This document shows, one piece after another, positions 1 to 9,478 of a stretch of 64,000 nucleotides of DNA. Within the stretch, counting starts at the first letter, position 1, and every line of letters begins with the position of its first letter. The position numbers and the translations under genes were made by a program. The notes beneath the pieces are model-generated. The model was given only the letters and a program-made list of their open reading frames with translations, had not been told where the DNA came from and made no database searches. Origin of the DNA: Pratylenchus scribneri (taxonomy: Eukaryota; Nematoda; Chromadorea; Rhabditida; Pratylenchidae); the NCBI GenBank assembly GCA_030063045.1, contig JAQSEB010000122.1, positions 186,001-250,000 on the forward strand, written 5' to 3'.

Positions 1-3000
1 GAATATAGTCTGCAAATGCATTTTCCATGGGAAGATTTATAATTTTTTGTATACAACTACGTATACATCTACACAGAATAAAGTCTACAAATGCATTTTC
101 CATGGGATGTTTTATAATTTTTTTGTATACATCTACGTATACATCTACACAGAATATAGTCTGCAAATGCATTTTCCATGGGATGTTTTATAATTTTTTT
201 GTATACATCTACGTATACATCTACACAGAATATAGTCTGCAAATGCATTTTAGAGACTTATTTTTTGTCCAGGGAGAGGTCAATTTAATTCTGCAATTTT
301 TAAGAATATCTTATTATCTAATTTTATGTAGAATTAAGACTGCAAATGCATTTTCTATGTGATTTTTTTATCTATTTTTTGTATACATCTACGTATACAT
401 CTACACAGAATATAGTCTGCAAATGCATTTTCCATGGGAAGATTTATAATTTTTTGTATACATCTACGTATACATCTACACAGAATAAAGTCTGCAAATG
501 CATTTTCCATGGGATGTTTTATAATTTTTTTGTATACATCTACGTATACATCTACACAGAATATAGTCTGCAAATGCATTTTCCATGGGATGTTTTATAA
601 TTTTTTTGTATACATCTACGTATACATCTACACAGAATATAGTCTGCAAATGCATTTTCCATGGGAAGATTTATAATTTTTTGTATACATCTACGTATAC
701 ATCTACACAGAATAAAGTCTGCAAATGCATTTTAGAGACTTATTTTTTGTCCAGGGAGAGGTCTATTTAATTCTGCAATTTTTAAGAATATCTTATTATC
801 TAATTTTATGTAGAATTAAGACTGCAAATGCATTTTCTATGTGATTTTTTTTATCTATTTTTTGTATACATCTACGTATACATCTATACAGAATATAGTC
901 TGCAAATGCATTTTCCATGGGATGTTTTATAATTTTTTTGTATACATCTACGTATACATCTACACAGAATATAGTCTGCAAATGCATTTTAGAGACTTAT
1001 TTTTTGTCCAGGGAGAGGTCTATTTAATTCTGCAATTTTTAAGAATATCTTATTATCTAATTTTATGTAGAATTAAGACTGCAAATGCATTTTCTATGTG
1101 ATTTTTTTTATCTATTTTTTGTATACATCTACGTATACATTTACACAGAATATAGTCTGCAAATGCATTTTCCATTGGATTTTTGATAATTTTTTTGTAT
1201 ACATCTACGTATACATCTACACAGAATATAGTCTGCAAATGCATTTTCCATAGGAAGATTTATAATTTTTTGTATACATCTACGTATACATCTACACAGA
1301 ATAAAGTCTGCAAATGCATTTTCCATGGGATGTTTTATAATTTTTTTGTATACATCTACGTATACATCTACACAGAATATAGTCTGCAAATGCATTTTCC
1401 ATGGGATGTTTTATAATTTTTTTGTATACATCTACGTATACATCTACACAGAATATAGTCTGCAAATGCATTTTAGAGACTTATTTTTTGTCCAGGGAGA
1501 GGTCTATTTAATTCTGCAATTTTTAAGAATATCTTATTATCTAATTTTATGTAGAATTAAGACTGCAAATGCATTTTCTATGTGATTTTTTTATCTATTT
1601 TTTGTATACATCTACGTATACATTTACACAGAATATAGTCTGCAAATGCATTTTCCATTGGATTTTTGATAATTTTTTTGTATACATCTACGTATACATC
1701 TACACAGAATATAGTCTGCAAATGCATTTTCCATGGGAAGATTTATAATTTTTTGTATACATCTACGTATACATCTACACAGAATAAAGTCTGCAAATGC
1801 ATTTTCCATGGGAAGATTTATAATTTTTTGTATACATCTACGTATACATCTACACAGAATAAAGTCTGCAAATGCATTTTAGAGACTTATTTTTTGTCCA
1901 GGGAGAGGTCTATTAATTCTGCAATTTTTAAGAATATCTTATTATCTAATTTTATGTAGAATTAAGACTGCAAATGCATTTTCTATGTGATTTTTTTTAT
2001 CTATTTTTTGTATACATCTACGTATACATTTACACAGAATATAGTCTGCAAATGCATTTTCCATTGGATTTTTGATAATTTTTTTGTATACATCTACGTA
2101 TACATCTACACAGAATATAGTCTGCAAATGCATTTTAGAGACTTATTTTTTGTCCAGGGAGAGGTCTATTTAATTCTGCAATTTTTAAGAATATCTTATT
2201 ATCTAATTTTATGTAGAATTAAGACTGCAAATGCATTTTCTATGTGATTTTTTATCTATTTTTTGTGTATACATCTACGTATACATCTACACAGAATAAA
2301 GTCTGCAAATGCATTTTCCATGGGATGTTTTATAATTTTTTTGTATACATCTACGTATACATCTACACAGAATATAGTCTGCAAATGCATTTTCCATGGG
2401 ATGTTTTATAATTTTTTTGTATACATCTACGTATACATCTACACAGAATATAGTCTGCAAATGCATTTTAGAGACTTATTTTTTGTCCAGGGAGAGGTCT
2501 ATTTAATTCTGCAATTTTTAAGAATATCTTATTATCTAATTTTATGTAGAATTAAGACTGCAAATGCATTTTTTATGTGATTTTTTAGCTATTTTTTGTA
2601 TACATCTACGTATACATCTACACAGAATATAGTCTGCAAATGCATTTTCCATTGGATTTTTGATAATTTTTTTGTATACATCTACGTATACATCTACACA
2701 GAATATAGTCTGCAAATGCATTTTCCATGGGAAGATTTATAATTTTTTGTATACATCTACGTATACATCTACACAGAATATAGTCTGCAAATGCATTTTA
2801 GAGACTTATTTTTTGTCCAGGGAGAGGTCTATTTAATTCTGCAATTTTTAAGAATATCTTATTATCTAATTTTATGTAGAATTAAGACTGCAAATGCATT
2901 TTCTATGTGATTTTTTTATCTATTTTTTGTATACATCTACGTATACATCTACACAGAATATAGTCTGCAAATGCATTTTCCATGGGAAGATTTATAATTT

Positions 3001-3994
3001 TTTGTATACATCTACGTATACATCTACACAGAATAAAGTCTGCAAATGCATTTTCCATGGGAAGATTTATAATTTTTTGTATACATCTACGTATACATCT
3101 ACACAGAATATAGTCTGCAAATGCATTTTAGAGACTTATTTTTTGTCCAGGGAGAGGTCTATTTAATTCTGCAATTTTTAAGAATATCTTATTATCTAAT
3201 TTTATGTAGAATTAAGACTGCAAATGCATTTTCTATGTGATTTTTTTATCTATTTTTTGTATACATCTACGTATACATCTACACAGAATATAGTCTGCAA
3301 ATGCATTTTCCATGGGAAGATTTATAATTTTTTGTATACATCTACGTATACATCTACACAGAATAAAGTCTGCAAATGCATTTTCCATGGGATGTTTTAT
3401 AATTTTTTTGTATACATCTACGTATACATCTACACAGAATATAGTCTGCAAATGCATTTTCCATGGGATGTTTTATAATTTTTTTGTATACATCTACGTA
3501 TACATCTACACAGAATATAGTCTGCAAATGCATTTTAGAGACTTATTTTTTGTCCAGGGAGAGGTCTATTTAATTCTGCAATTTTTAAGAATATCTTATT
3601 ATCTAATTTTATGTAGAATTAAGACTGCAAATGCATTTTTTATGTGATTTTTTAGCTATTTTTTGTATACATCTACGTATACATCTACACAGAATATAGT
3701 CTGCAAATGCATTTTCCATTGGATTTTTGATAATTTTTTTGTATACATCTACGTATACATCTACACAGAATATAGTCTGCAAATGCATTTTCCATGGGAA
3801 GATTTATAATTTTTTGTATACATCTACGTATACATCTACACAGAATATAGTCTGCAAATGCATTTTAGAGACTTATTTTTTGTCTAGGGAGAGGTCATTT
3901 AATTCTGCAATTTTTAAGAATATCTTATTATCTAATTTTATGTAGAATTAAGACTGCAAATGCATTTTCTATGTGATTTTTTTATCTATTTTTT

Positions 3995-4006
3995 GTATAC
4001 ATCTAC
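3995..4006. repeat. Monomer with a single gtatacatctac (12-bp contraction)
   Basis: Most monomers carry gtatacatctac twice in tandem; here one copy is missing. Other examples are 11976-11987, 18558-18569, 38130-38141, 41245-41256 and 53113-53124. Some are shared by duplicated blocks; others, such as this one, are private to one copy. Confidence 0.9.
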
Positions 4007-5647
4007 ACAGAATATAGTCTGCAAATGCATTTTCCATGGGAAGATTTATAATTTTTTGTATACATCTACGTATACATCTACACAGAATAAAGTCTGCAAA
4101 TGCATTTTCCATGGGATGTTTTATAATTTTTTGTATACATCTACGTATACATCTACACAGAATATAGTCTGCAAATGCATTTTCCATGGGATGTTTTATA
4201 ATTTTTTTGTATACATCTACGTATACATCTACACAGAATATAGTCTGCAAATGCATTTTAGAGACTTATTTTTTGTCCAGGGAGAGGTCTATTTAATTCT
4301 GCAATTTTTAAGAATATCTTATTATCTAATTTTATGTAGAATTAAGACTGCAAATGCATTTTCTATGTGATTTTTTTATCTATTTTTTGTATACATCTAC
4401 GTATACATCTACACAGAATATAGTCTGCAAATGCATTTTCCATGGGAAGATTTATAATTTTTTGTATACATCTACGTATACATCTACACAGAATAAAGTC
4501 TGCAAATGCATTTTCCATGGGATGTTTTATAATTTTTTTGTATACATCTACGTATACATCTACACAGAATATAGTCTGCAAATGCATTTTCCATGGGATG
4601 TTTTATAATTTTTTTGTATACATCTACGTATACATCTACACAGAATATAGTCTGCAAATGCATTTTCCATGGGAAGATTTATAATTTTTTGTATACATCT
4701 ACGTATACATCTACACAGAATAAAGTCTGCAAATGCATTTTAGAGACTTATTTTTTGTCCAGGGAGAGGTCTATTTAATTCTGCAATTTTTAAGAATATC
4801 TTATTATCTAATTTTATGTAGAATTAAGACTGCAAATGCATTTTCTATGTGATTTTTTTTATCTATTTTTTGTATACATCTACGTATACATCTATACAGA
4901 ATATAGTCTGCAAATGCATTTTCCATGGGATGTTTTATAATTTTTTTGTATACATCTACGTATACATCTACACAGAATATAGTCTGCAAATGCATTTTAG
5001 AGACTTATTTTTTGTCCAGGGAGAGGTCTATTTAATTCTGCAATTTTTAAGAATATCTTATTATCTAATTTTATGTAGAATTAAGACTGCAAATGCATTT
5101 TCTATGTGATTTTTTTTATCTATTTTTTGTATACATCTACGTATACATTTACACAGAATATAGTCTGCAAATGCATTTTCCATTGGATTTTTGATAATTT
5201 TTTTGTATACATCTACGTATACATCTACACAGAATATAGTCTGCAAATGCATTTTCCATGGGAAGATTTATAATTTTTTGTATACATCTACGTATACATC
5301 TACACAGAATAAAGTCTGCAAATGCATTTTCCATGGGATGTTTTATAATTTTTTTGTATACATCTACGTATACATCTACACAGAATATAGTCTGCAAATG
5401 CATTTTCCATGGGATGTTTTATAATTTTTTTGTATACATCTACGTATACATCTACACAGAATATAGTCTGCAAATGCATTTTAGAGACTTATTTTTTGTC
5501 CAGGGAGAGGTCTATTTAATTCTGCAATTTTTAAGAATATCTTATTATCTAATTTTATGTAGAATTAAGACTGCAAATGCATTTTCTATGTGATTTTTTT
5601 ATCTATTTTTTGTATACATCTACGTATACATTTACACAGAATATAGT

Positions 5648-5652
5648 CTGCA
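5648..5652. other. Target site duplication, left of LTR element copy 1
   Basis: CTGCA lies directly before the LTR terminal TG and is repeated at 11682-11686 after the terminal CA. Removing the element and one CTGCA restores a normal monomer (agtctgcaaatgcatttt). Confidence 0.93.
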
Positions 5653-5963
5653 TGTAGCGTTCCCTTAGAACGCCAAAAATAGACTCAAATTTCCCCAAAT
5701 TTACTCTTCCCAAAGTCTAATACAATAGTCCGGTTTCACAACTTTATTTTCCGCAATTGAAGGCAAAAAAAGGCAATTATTAATCCAAAGTCAGAAGGCA
5801 AAAAGTGGGCAAAGTTATGGAATGAAGAATGGATGCTGGGGGGAAGATCGGATATATTTTATGGTGGCAATCCAAAGGGGGACAAGGAAATCCATTAGTG
5901 TAAAATGTGGGAAAAAATGGCTTTGGGGTGAATTCATCAAAAAGGGATTTTGCGGATGCAACA
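5653..5963 (-). repeat. 3' LTR of copy 1 (311 bp)
   Basis: On the plus strand it runs from TGTAGCG to GCAACA, so both strands begin with TG and end with CA. It matches 11371-11681 apart from t5718, which is a in the other three LTRs and so probably arose after the locus duplicated. The outer end holds a short inverted repeat, gcgttc-cctta-gaacgc (5657-5673). A weak TATA-like AT run lies at about 5851-5862 (minus strand). Confidence 0.95.
5743..5748 (-). promoter_or_regulatory. Candidate polyadenylation signal AATAAA in the 3' LTR
   Basis: Plus-strand tttatt reads AATAAA in the element's sense, about 90 bp before the end of the LTR. Its position suits a 3' LTR polyadenylation signal. The same hexamer lies at 11461-11466, 31897-31902 and 37615-37620. 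It is a short motif in AT-rich DNA, so support is moderate. Confidence 0.45.
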
Positions 5964-5992
5964 CTGCCCGGGCCAAAAATTTTCAATTCAAG

Positions 5993-6712
5993 CTAATCTA
6001 CGGGTTTAAGCCAATCAATGTCATTTGCATATGGTAATGGGGGAGGAAATGGAAATGTGATCGAATTTAATGGTTTTGGTTGTTCCATTTTCATCTTCTC
6101 CATTGCCAAATTCTCAATTCTCCCATCCGCCAAAATTCGCACACGCGACCAAATTGCTGATGAAGATGGGGCTTGGGGCAATGCAATTCGATTGGCAGGC
6201 AACATAGGTGGATGGGTGGCCCGTGGATGGACATTGGGGGCCAAATCATTGACATTGTGGACAAATTGGGGGGCATGATTTGTTGGCCGTGTAATTTTGG
6301 GATGGGAATAAGGTTTTGGACGGGTGCGCAAATTAATTACCTCAATTGGTTTGCCACGTTGTGGAGATGGTGAGGGCGGCAACACACGCGGAGGCACCAT
6401 TCGAGGATTGGCCATTTCATTCGTTGGCGAAGGACTTGGAGGCAAAATTCGGGGGTGTTTATGTTGTTTCGTTGTTTCATCCGGAGGTGGGCCCTTTGTT
6501 GCATCCATTTTGGGAGAGGCGGCAGGTGAAGAAGCATCCATTTGATTATTAGGTGAATTGGCCAGAGATGAAGCATATGAAGAGAGGGAAATGTCGTCTT
6601 CCATTTGTTGATTATTTGTGGTTGTTGTGGGATCAGGAGGGTGGTTAGACATAAGATTAAGGTGGGATAGGATTAAATGGATTGCCTTTTGGTGGATTTT
6701 TGGTCTTGACAT
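5993..6712 (-). CDS. Pro-rich, probably disordered protein of the LTR element (239 aa)
   Basis: This is the last ORF before the 3' LTR. I do not recognise a family. Residues about 20-130 are rich in Pro, Ser, Thr, Asn and Gln, with a nearly repeated motif (RILPPSPSP then RVLPPSPSP, residues about 88-118) that looks like an internal duplication. The C-terminal third is less biased and contains a possible ordered stretch (IWSRVRILADGRIENLAMEK, about 187-206). There is no signal peptide, membrane segment or zinc motif. A second Met at residue 21 could be the real start. It is 49 bp downstream of the membrane ORF in the same sense, where env or accessory genes of LTR elements often sit. The frame is intact and the protein identical in copy 2, so it may be functional; translation would need splicing, reinitiation or a subgenomic RNA (inference). 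Confidence 0.6.
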   Translation of the reverse strand: MSRPKIHQKAIHLILSHLNLMSNHPPDPTTTTNNQQMEDDISLSSYASSLANSPNNQMDASSPAASPKMDATKGPPPDETTKQHKHPRILPPSPSPTNEMANPRMVPPRVLPPSPSPQRGKPIEVINLRTRPKPYSHPKITRPTNHAPQFVHNVNDLAPNVHPRATHPPMLPANRIALPQAPSSSAIWSRVRILADGRIENLAMEKMKMEQPKPLNSITFPFPPPLPYANDIDWLKPVD

Positions 6713-6761
6713 TTAAAAAATAAACTAAAATGTATGAATGGAAATTGGGGAATTGGGTCAA

Positions 6762-7322
6762 TCATGGGTAATTCTTCATTTCAATCTCGTTAGTGGGGTT
6801 ATTGGCGGGGAAATTGGTTTGATTTTGGCGTGTTTTGCGAATGAAAATGGAATGGAAAACCAGGATAATCTTAAGAAGAATTGAAATAGCAAAGAGGAAG
6901 AGGGCACAGAGTATGAAAGTGGACAATTCGGGTTCCTCATAGAAAAATTGGCCAAGGGTATCAAGACCCATGTATAAGGCAGCAGTCCCCAGAATTGTGG
7001 CACAACCTTTGAAGAATTTGGCCCGGGTGTTGGGACTTTTGCCAAGATTTTTGCCAATAATAAGATGTTTGGGTTTGGGGGGACGGGCTTCTGCAATGGT
7101 GAGGAAAATAAAGAGAACAATTACCAGGAGAGTGGGAGGGGGAGTCCATGGTTTGCGGCGTTTGGTGCGGCATGAATTCTTTCGGCAAATGAAGCAAAAA
7201 AGGCCGATGATAAGGATGAGCAAAATCACAAAAAATGTCAATTTGGCAAAGAATTCGGATTTGGTTTGGTTTTCCATGAAAATATTTACACTAATAATAT
7301 CAATTGAAAGTAAGCTGCCCAT
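6762..7322 (-). CDS. Multi-pass membrane protein of the LTR element (186 aa), env-position ORF
   Basis: I see hydrophobic segments at about residues 27-46 (FFVILLILIIGLFCFIC), 63-78 (TLLVIVLFIFLTIAEA) and 134-156 (LSTFILCALFLFAISILLKI), plus a weaker one near 107-120. Basic clusters follow the first and last (RKNSCRTKRRK; IRKTRQ). The AEA ending of the second segment resembles a signal-peptidase site. The position downstream of the integrase is where env-like genes lie in some BEL/Pao elements, but it is much shorter than a fusion glycoprotein and has few Cys and no obvious large ectodomain. It could be an env remnant, a viroporin-like accessory protein or a captured gene. An alternative start is Met16. 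Copy 2 carries a nonsense codon at residue 130. Confidence 0.6.
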   Translation of the reverse strand: MGSLLSIDIISVNIFMENQTKSEFFAKLTFFVILLILIIGLFCFICRKNSCRTKRRKPWTPPPTLLVIVLFIFLTIAEARPPKPKHLIIGKNLGKSPNTRAKFFKGCATILGTAALYMGLDTLGQFFYEEPELSTFILCALFLFAISILLKIILVFHSIFIRKTRQNQTNFPANNPTNEIEMKNYP

Positions 7323-7525
7323 AATAGCAGTAGATAGATTGTGGTAAATAAATTTGGTTTGATGAGTGAATTTGGTTTATAAGCTGTAAAATGGGAAATT
7401 AATTAATGGATAAATGGAAAAATGTTTATAAAATGTTCGGATAAATGGCAAAGACAATTTAAATGTGTTCCGCGGAGCGCGCTGGGGGAGGGCGGAAATG
7501 TTTACAATATGAGAATGTTGAGGAT
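7323..7525 (-). other. Non-coding spacer between integrase and membrane ORFs
   Basis: This 203-bp stretch is AT-rich with one GC-rich patch around 7468-7495 (ccgcggagcgcgc). I see no ORF in it. It could hold a splice acceptor or a translation-restart signal for the downstream ORFs, but nothing in the sequence proves that. Confidence 0.5.
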
Positions 7526-9478
7526 TTATTGTCGGGGAACTTTCCTACTTCTTAGTTGGATAAAATCTTTCTCAGGATTTGGCGGAATTACATTAATTGT
7601 GGGAAGTGGTTGGTCAATTTTATTTTCAACATCGTGGGAAAGAAGATTGGATGGAGAATTGGATGATTGTTCACGTGAAAAAGTGGCATTGGGAATACGG
7701 TGGGAAAGTTCAGTTACAGTTTCCAAAGGGTACAAATGGTGAATTGAGCGAATTTTCAATTTATGGTCAGATAATTTCAATTGGGCGGTTTCGGGTTCAC
7801 CATTTTGATTATAGAACAATTCTTGAATTATGCCAATGGACCAAATAGATTGGGGGAGATTGGGATCATAAATGAGGACCATTTCACCAATAATAGGGAA
7901 GCGATTTGCTGGGGGAGAAATTTTAGTCATTCTTTCGCGTAATGAGGTGAGGTAGTCCATTTTCCATTTCTCCCAAAAAAATTTAGAAGATGATGATAAT
8001 TTGCTCCATAAAAGGGATAGGGCATTTGGCTCGCTATATTTTAATTGAAAGTCTGGGTCATTTTCATCAAAGTTTGGGAAAGGAAATGGATTAATTTTGC
8101 GTAAAGGTTGTAAAAAATTAATTGGGCAAAGTGGGCGAGGTTCATTGGGATTGCTTGAATCAAATGTGATAGGACGGGAATTAATTATAGTGGTGATTTC
8201 AAAAAGACATGTGTAAATGGAATTAATTGGAAATAATTTGGGGTATATGCCTTTGGACAATGAACGGCGAAGGTGAAATTTAATAAGCGCCATGAATCTT
8301 TCGTAGTGGCCCCCCTGCCAAGCCGCAAGGGGGGCCCTAAATTTCCATTCAATTGAAGAAAATTGGGGAGGGAGGATGGAAAAAACACGTTGGGTGAGTT
8401 GAAAATTGGTCGCATTATCACAATAAATTTTGGAAGGGGAATAGAGGGCGAAAAAGCGGCGAAAAATTTCAATTAAATTTTGGGCGGTCATATCGTATGC
8501 TAAATCAAGGAAAATCGCGCGGGTTGACAAACATACAAATACTGCAATCCATATTTTCATTGTGGATAATTTATTTGGTTTTAATTTTTTGATAATGGCA
8601 GAATTGGGGCACAATTTTTCAGAAAGGCGAATATGAATAGGTCCCAAATAATCAAGACCAGTAAAAGTAAAAGGTGGCGAAGGATTTACGCGTTCAGAAG
8701 GTAATGGAGGAAAATTGGGCAATTCGAATGGCTTAGAGGTGAATTTCCTACAGGGGAGACAAAATGAATGGAGCGTATGTTCTACAATTCTTCGCCCGCG
8801 CGGAATCCAGTAGGAATTTCGTATTAATGAAAGTGTTTGTAAAGGCGATAAATGATGGTTAATTAAATGGGTTTCATAAATAAGAAGTTTGGTCAAAGGC
8901 GAATGTGGCGGTAAATAAATTGGACAAATAGTATTGGGGTTAGCATTTAGATTATCAAAGCGGCCTTTACAACGGAAAATGTTGAATTCATCTTTAAATA
9001 AGCCCAATTTGTTATTGTCAATTTCGGGAGGTGGGTGACGAGTTTGTTCATTATAAATCAAGAAAAGAAGCGCCAGTCTTAATTCAATTAATTTGATGTG
9101 AAAAGAAGGAAAAATTTTCGGCAGAACAAATGAGGGAAACAATTTTGTAATAATATTTGGTTTTAATCGAATGATAATGCGAAGGAAATAAACAGTAGTG
9201 TCAATAAGCCGAGGGAGTCTAGAGAATTTGGCTGGGTCAATGATTACAATTTGTGTGGATTGCTGAATATTGAAGGTAAACAGAGGGTTTTGGTCAAGGG
9301 ATGGATTGGAAGATGGAACAGATTTAAATTCATTTGATGAAAAGGATTTAATTTGAGAATTGATTGGCCAATGAATGTGGGAAGTGGAAAGCCAATCCGG
9401 ACCGTGCCACCATAGTTTTGAGTTTTGGAGCAAAATTGGAGAAGAGAGGCCACGGGTTGGCAGGTCCGCAGGGTTCAT
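7526..9478 (-). CDS. BEL/Pao Pol C-terminal region: integrase (650 aa), no reverse transcriptase
   Basis: The protein would insert element cDNA into chromosomes. Residues 2-30 carry NPADLPTRG and LWWHGPDWL, which in BEL/Pao polyproteins follow RNase H, so the frame begins at what should be the middle of Pol. The integrase zinc-binding domain is H204/H208 with C240/C243. The rve catalytic core has D276 (GLDYLGP), D354 (YCDNATNF) and E393 (GGHYERF), a complete DDE triad. A DUF5641-like domain follows at about 490-590 (FWEKWKMDYL; GEMVLIYDPNLP). The ATG overlaps the gag stop as ATGA, so this Met is probably only where the open frame now starts. It is uninterrupted and apparently identical in both copies. 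Reverse transcriptase and RNase H are missing, while every visible integrase residue is kept. Confidence 0.9.
   Translation of the reverse strand: MNPADLPTRGLSSPILLQNSKLWWHGPDWLSTSHIHWPINSQIKSFSSNEFKSVPSSNPSLDQNPLFTFNIQQSTQIVIIDPAKFSRLPRLIDTTVYFLRIIIRLKPNIITKLFPSFVLPKIFPSFHIKLIELRLALLFLIYNEQTRHPPPEIDNNKLGLFKDEFNIFRCKGRFDNLNANPNTICPIYLPPHSPLTKLLIYETHLINHHLSPLQTLSLIRNSYWIPRGRRIVEHTLHSFCLPCRKFTSKPFELPNFPPLPSERVNPSPPFTFTGLDYLGPIHIRLSEKLCPNSAIIKKLKPNKLSTMKIWIAVFVCLSTRAIFLDLAYDMTAQNLIEIFRRFFALYSPSKIYCDNATNFQLTQRVFSILPPQFSSIEWKFRAPLAAWQGGHYERFMALIKFHLRRSLSKGIYPKLFPINSIYTCLFEITTIINSRPITFDSSNPNEPRPLCPINFLQPLRKINPFPFPNFDENDPDFQLKYSEPNALSLLWSKLSSSSKFFWEKWKMDYLTSLRERMTKISPPANRFPIIGEMVLIYDPNLPQSIWSIGIIQELFYNQNGEPETAQLKLSDHKLKIRSIHHLYPLETVTELSHRIPNATFSREQSSNSPSNLLSHDVENKIDQPLPTINVIPPNPEKDFIQLRSRKVPRQ

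Larger units (their letters stand above)
1..5652. repeat. Satellite array, left block
   Basis: This is continuous tandem satellite. Monomer starts (gaata) fall at 1, 76, 152, 228 and 408, giving unit lengths of 75 (A), 76 (B), 76 (B) and 180 (C). These form the A-B-B-C higher-order unit of 407 bp. D monomers (ccattgg cassette) appear at 1148-1223 and elsewhere. Positions 1 to about 1640 match about 4009-5648 at an offset of 4,008 bp, including the rare ctatacag variant near 885 and 4893. The block ends where the retrotransposon cuts a monomer after ctgca at 5652. The paralogous uninterrupted site is at 1640-1644. I see no gene in this block. Confidence 0.97.

Noticed and set aside
27..5593. 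Many open frames of 60-146 codons on both strands over the satellite, with repeated motifs such as YTSTYTSTQN and CVDVYVDVYK
   Set aside because: They are translations of the monomer in several frames, on both strands at once, and change frame whenever a 76-bp unit occurs. No start context, conserved length or domain supports a gene. The same applies to all other satellite blocks.
5780..5986. 68-codon frame within the 3' LTR (and 31934-32140)
   Set aside because: It lies inside the LTR and has no support beyond being open; the same LTR in the 5' position reads into satellite.
5964..5990. Polypurine tract before the 3' LTR
   Set aside because: In the element's sense the bases before the LTR are a mixed GC run (ggcccgggcag), not a purine tract, so I do not annotate one.
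6018..7347. Plus-strand open frames across the retrotransposon (for example 6018-6278, 6970-7347, 7422-7742, 9504-9854, 10714-11106)
   Set aside because: They are shadows of the minus-strand genes and have no domains of their own.
8305..8340. ggcccccc ... ggggggcc inverted repeat in the integrase ORF
   Set aside because: It falls in codons around the catalytic Glu (RAPLAAWQGGHYER), so codon choice explains it; no sign of a separate function.
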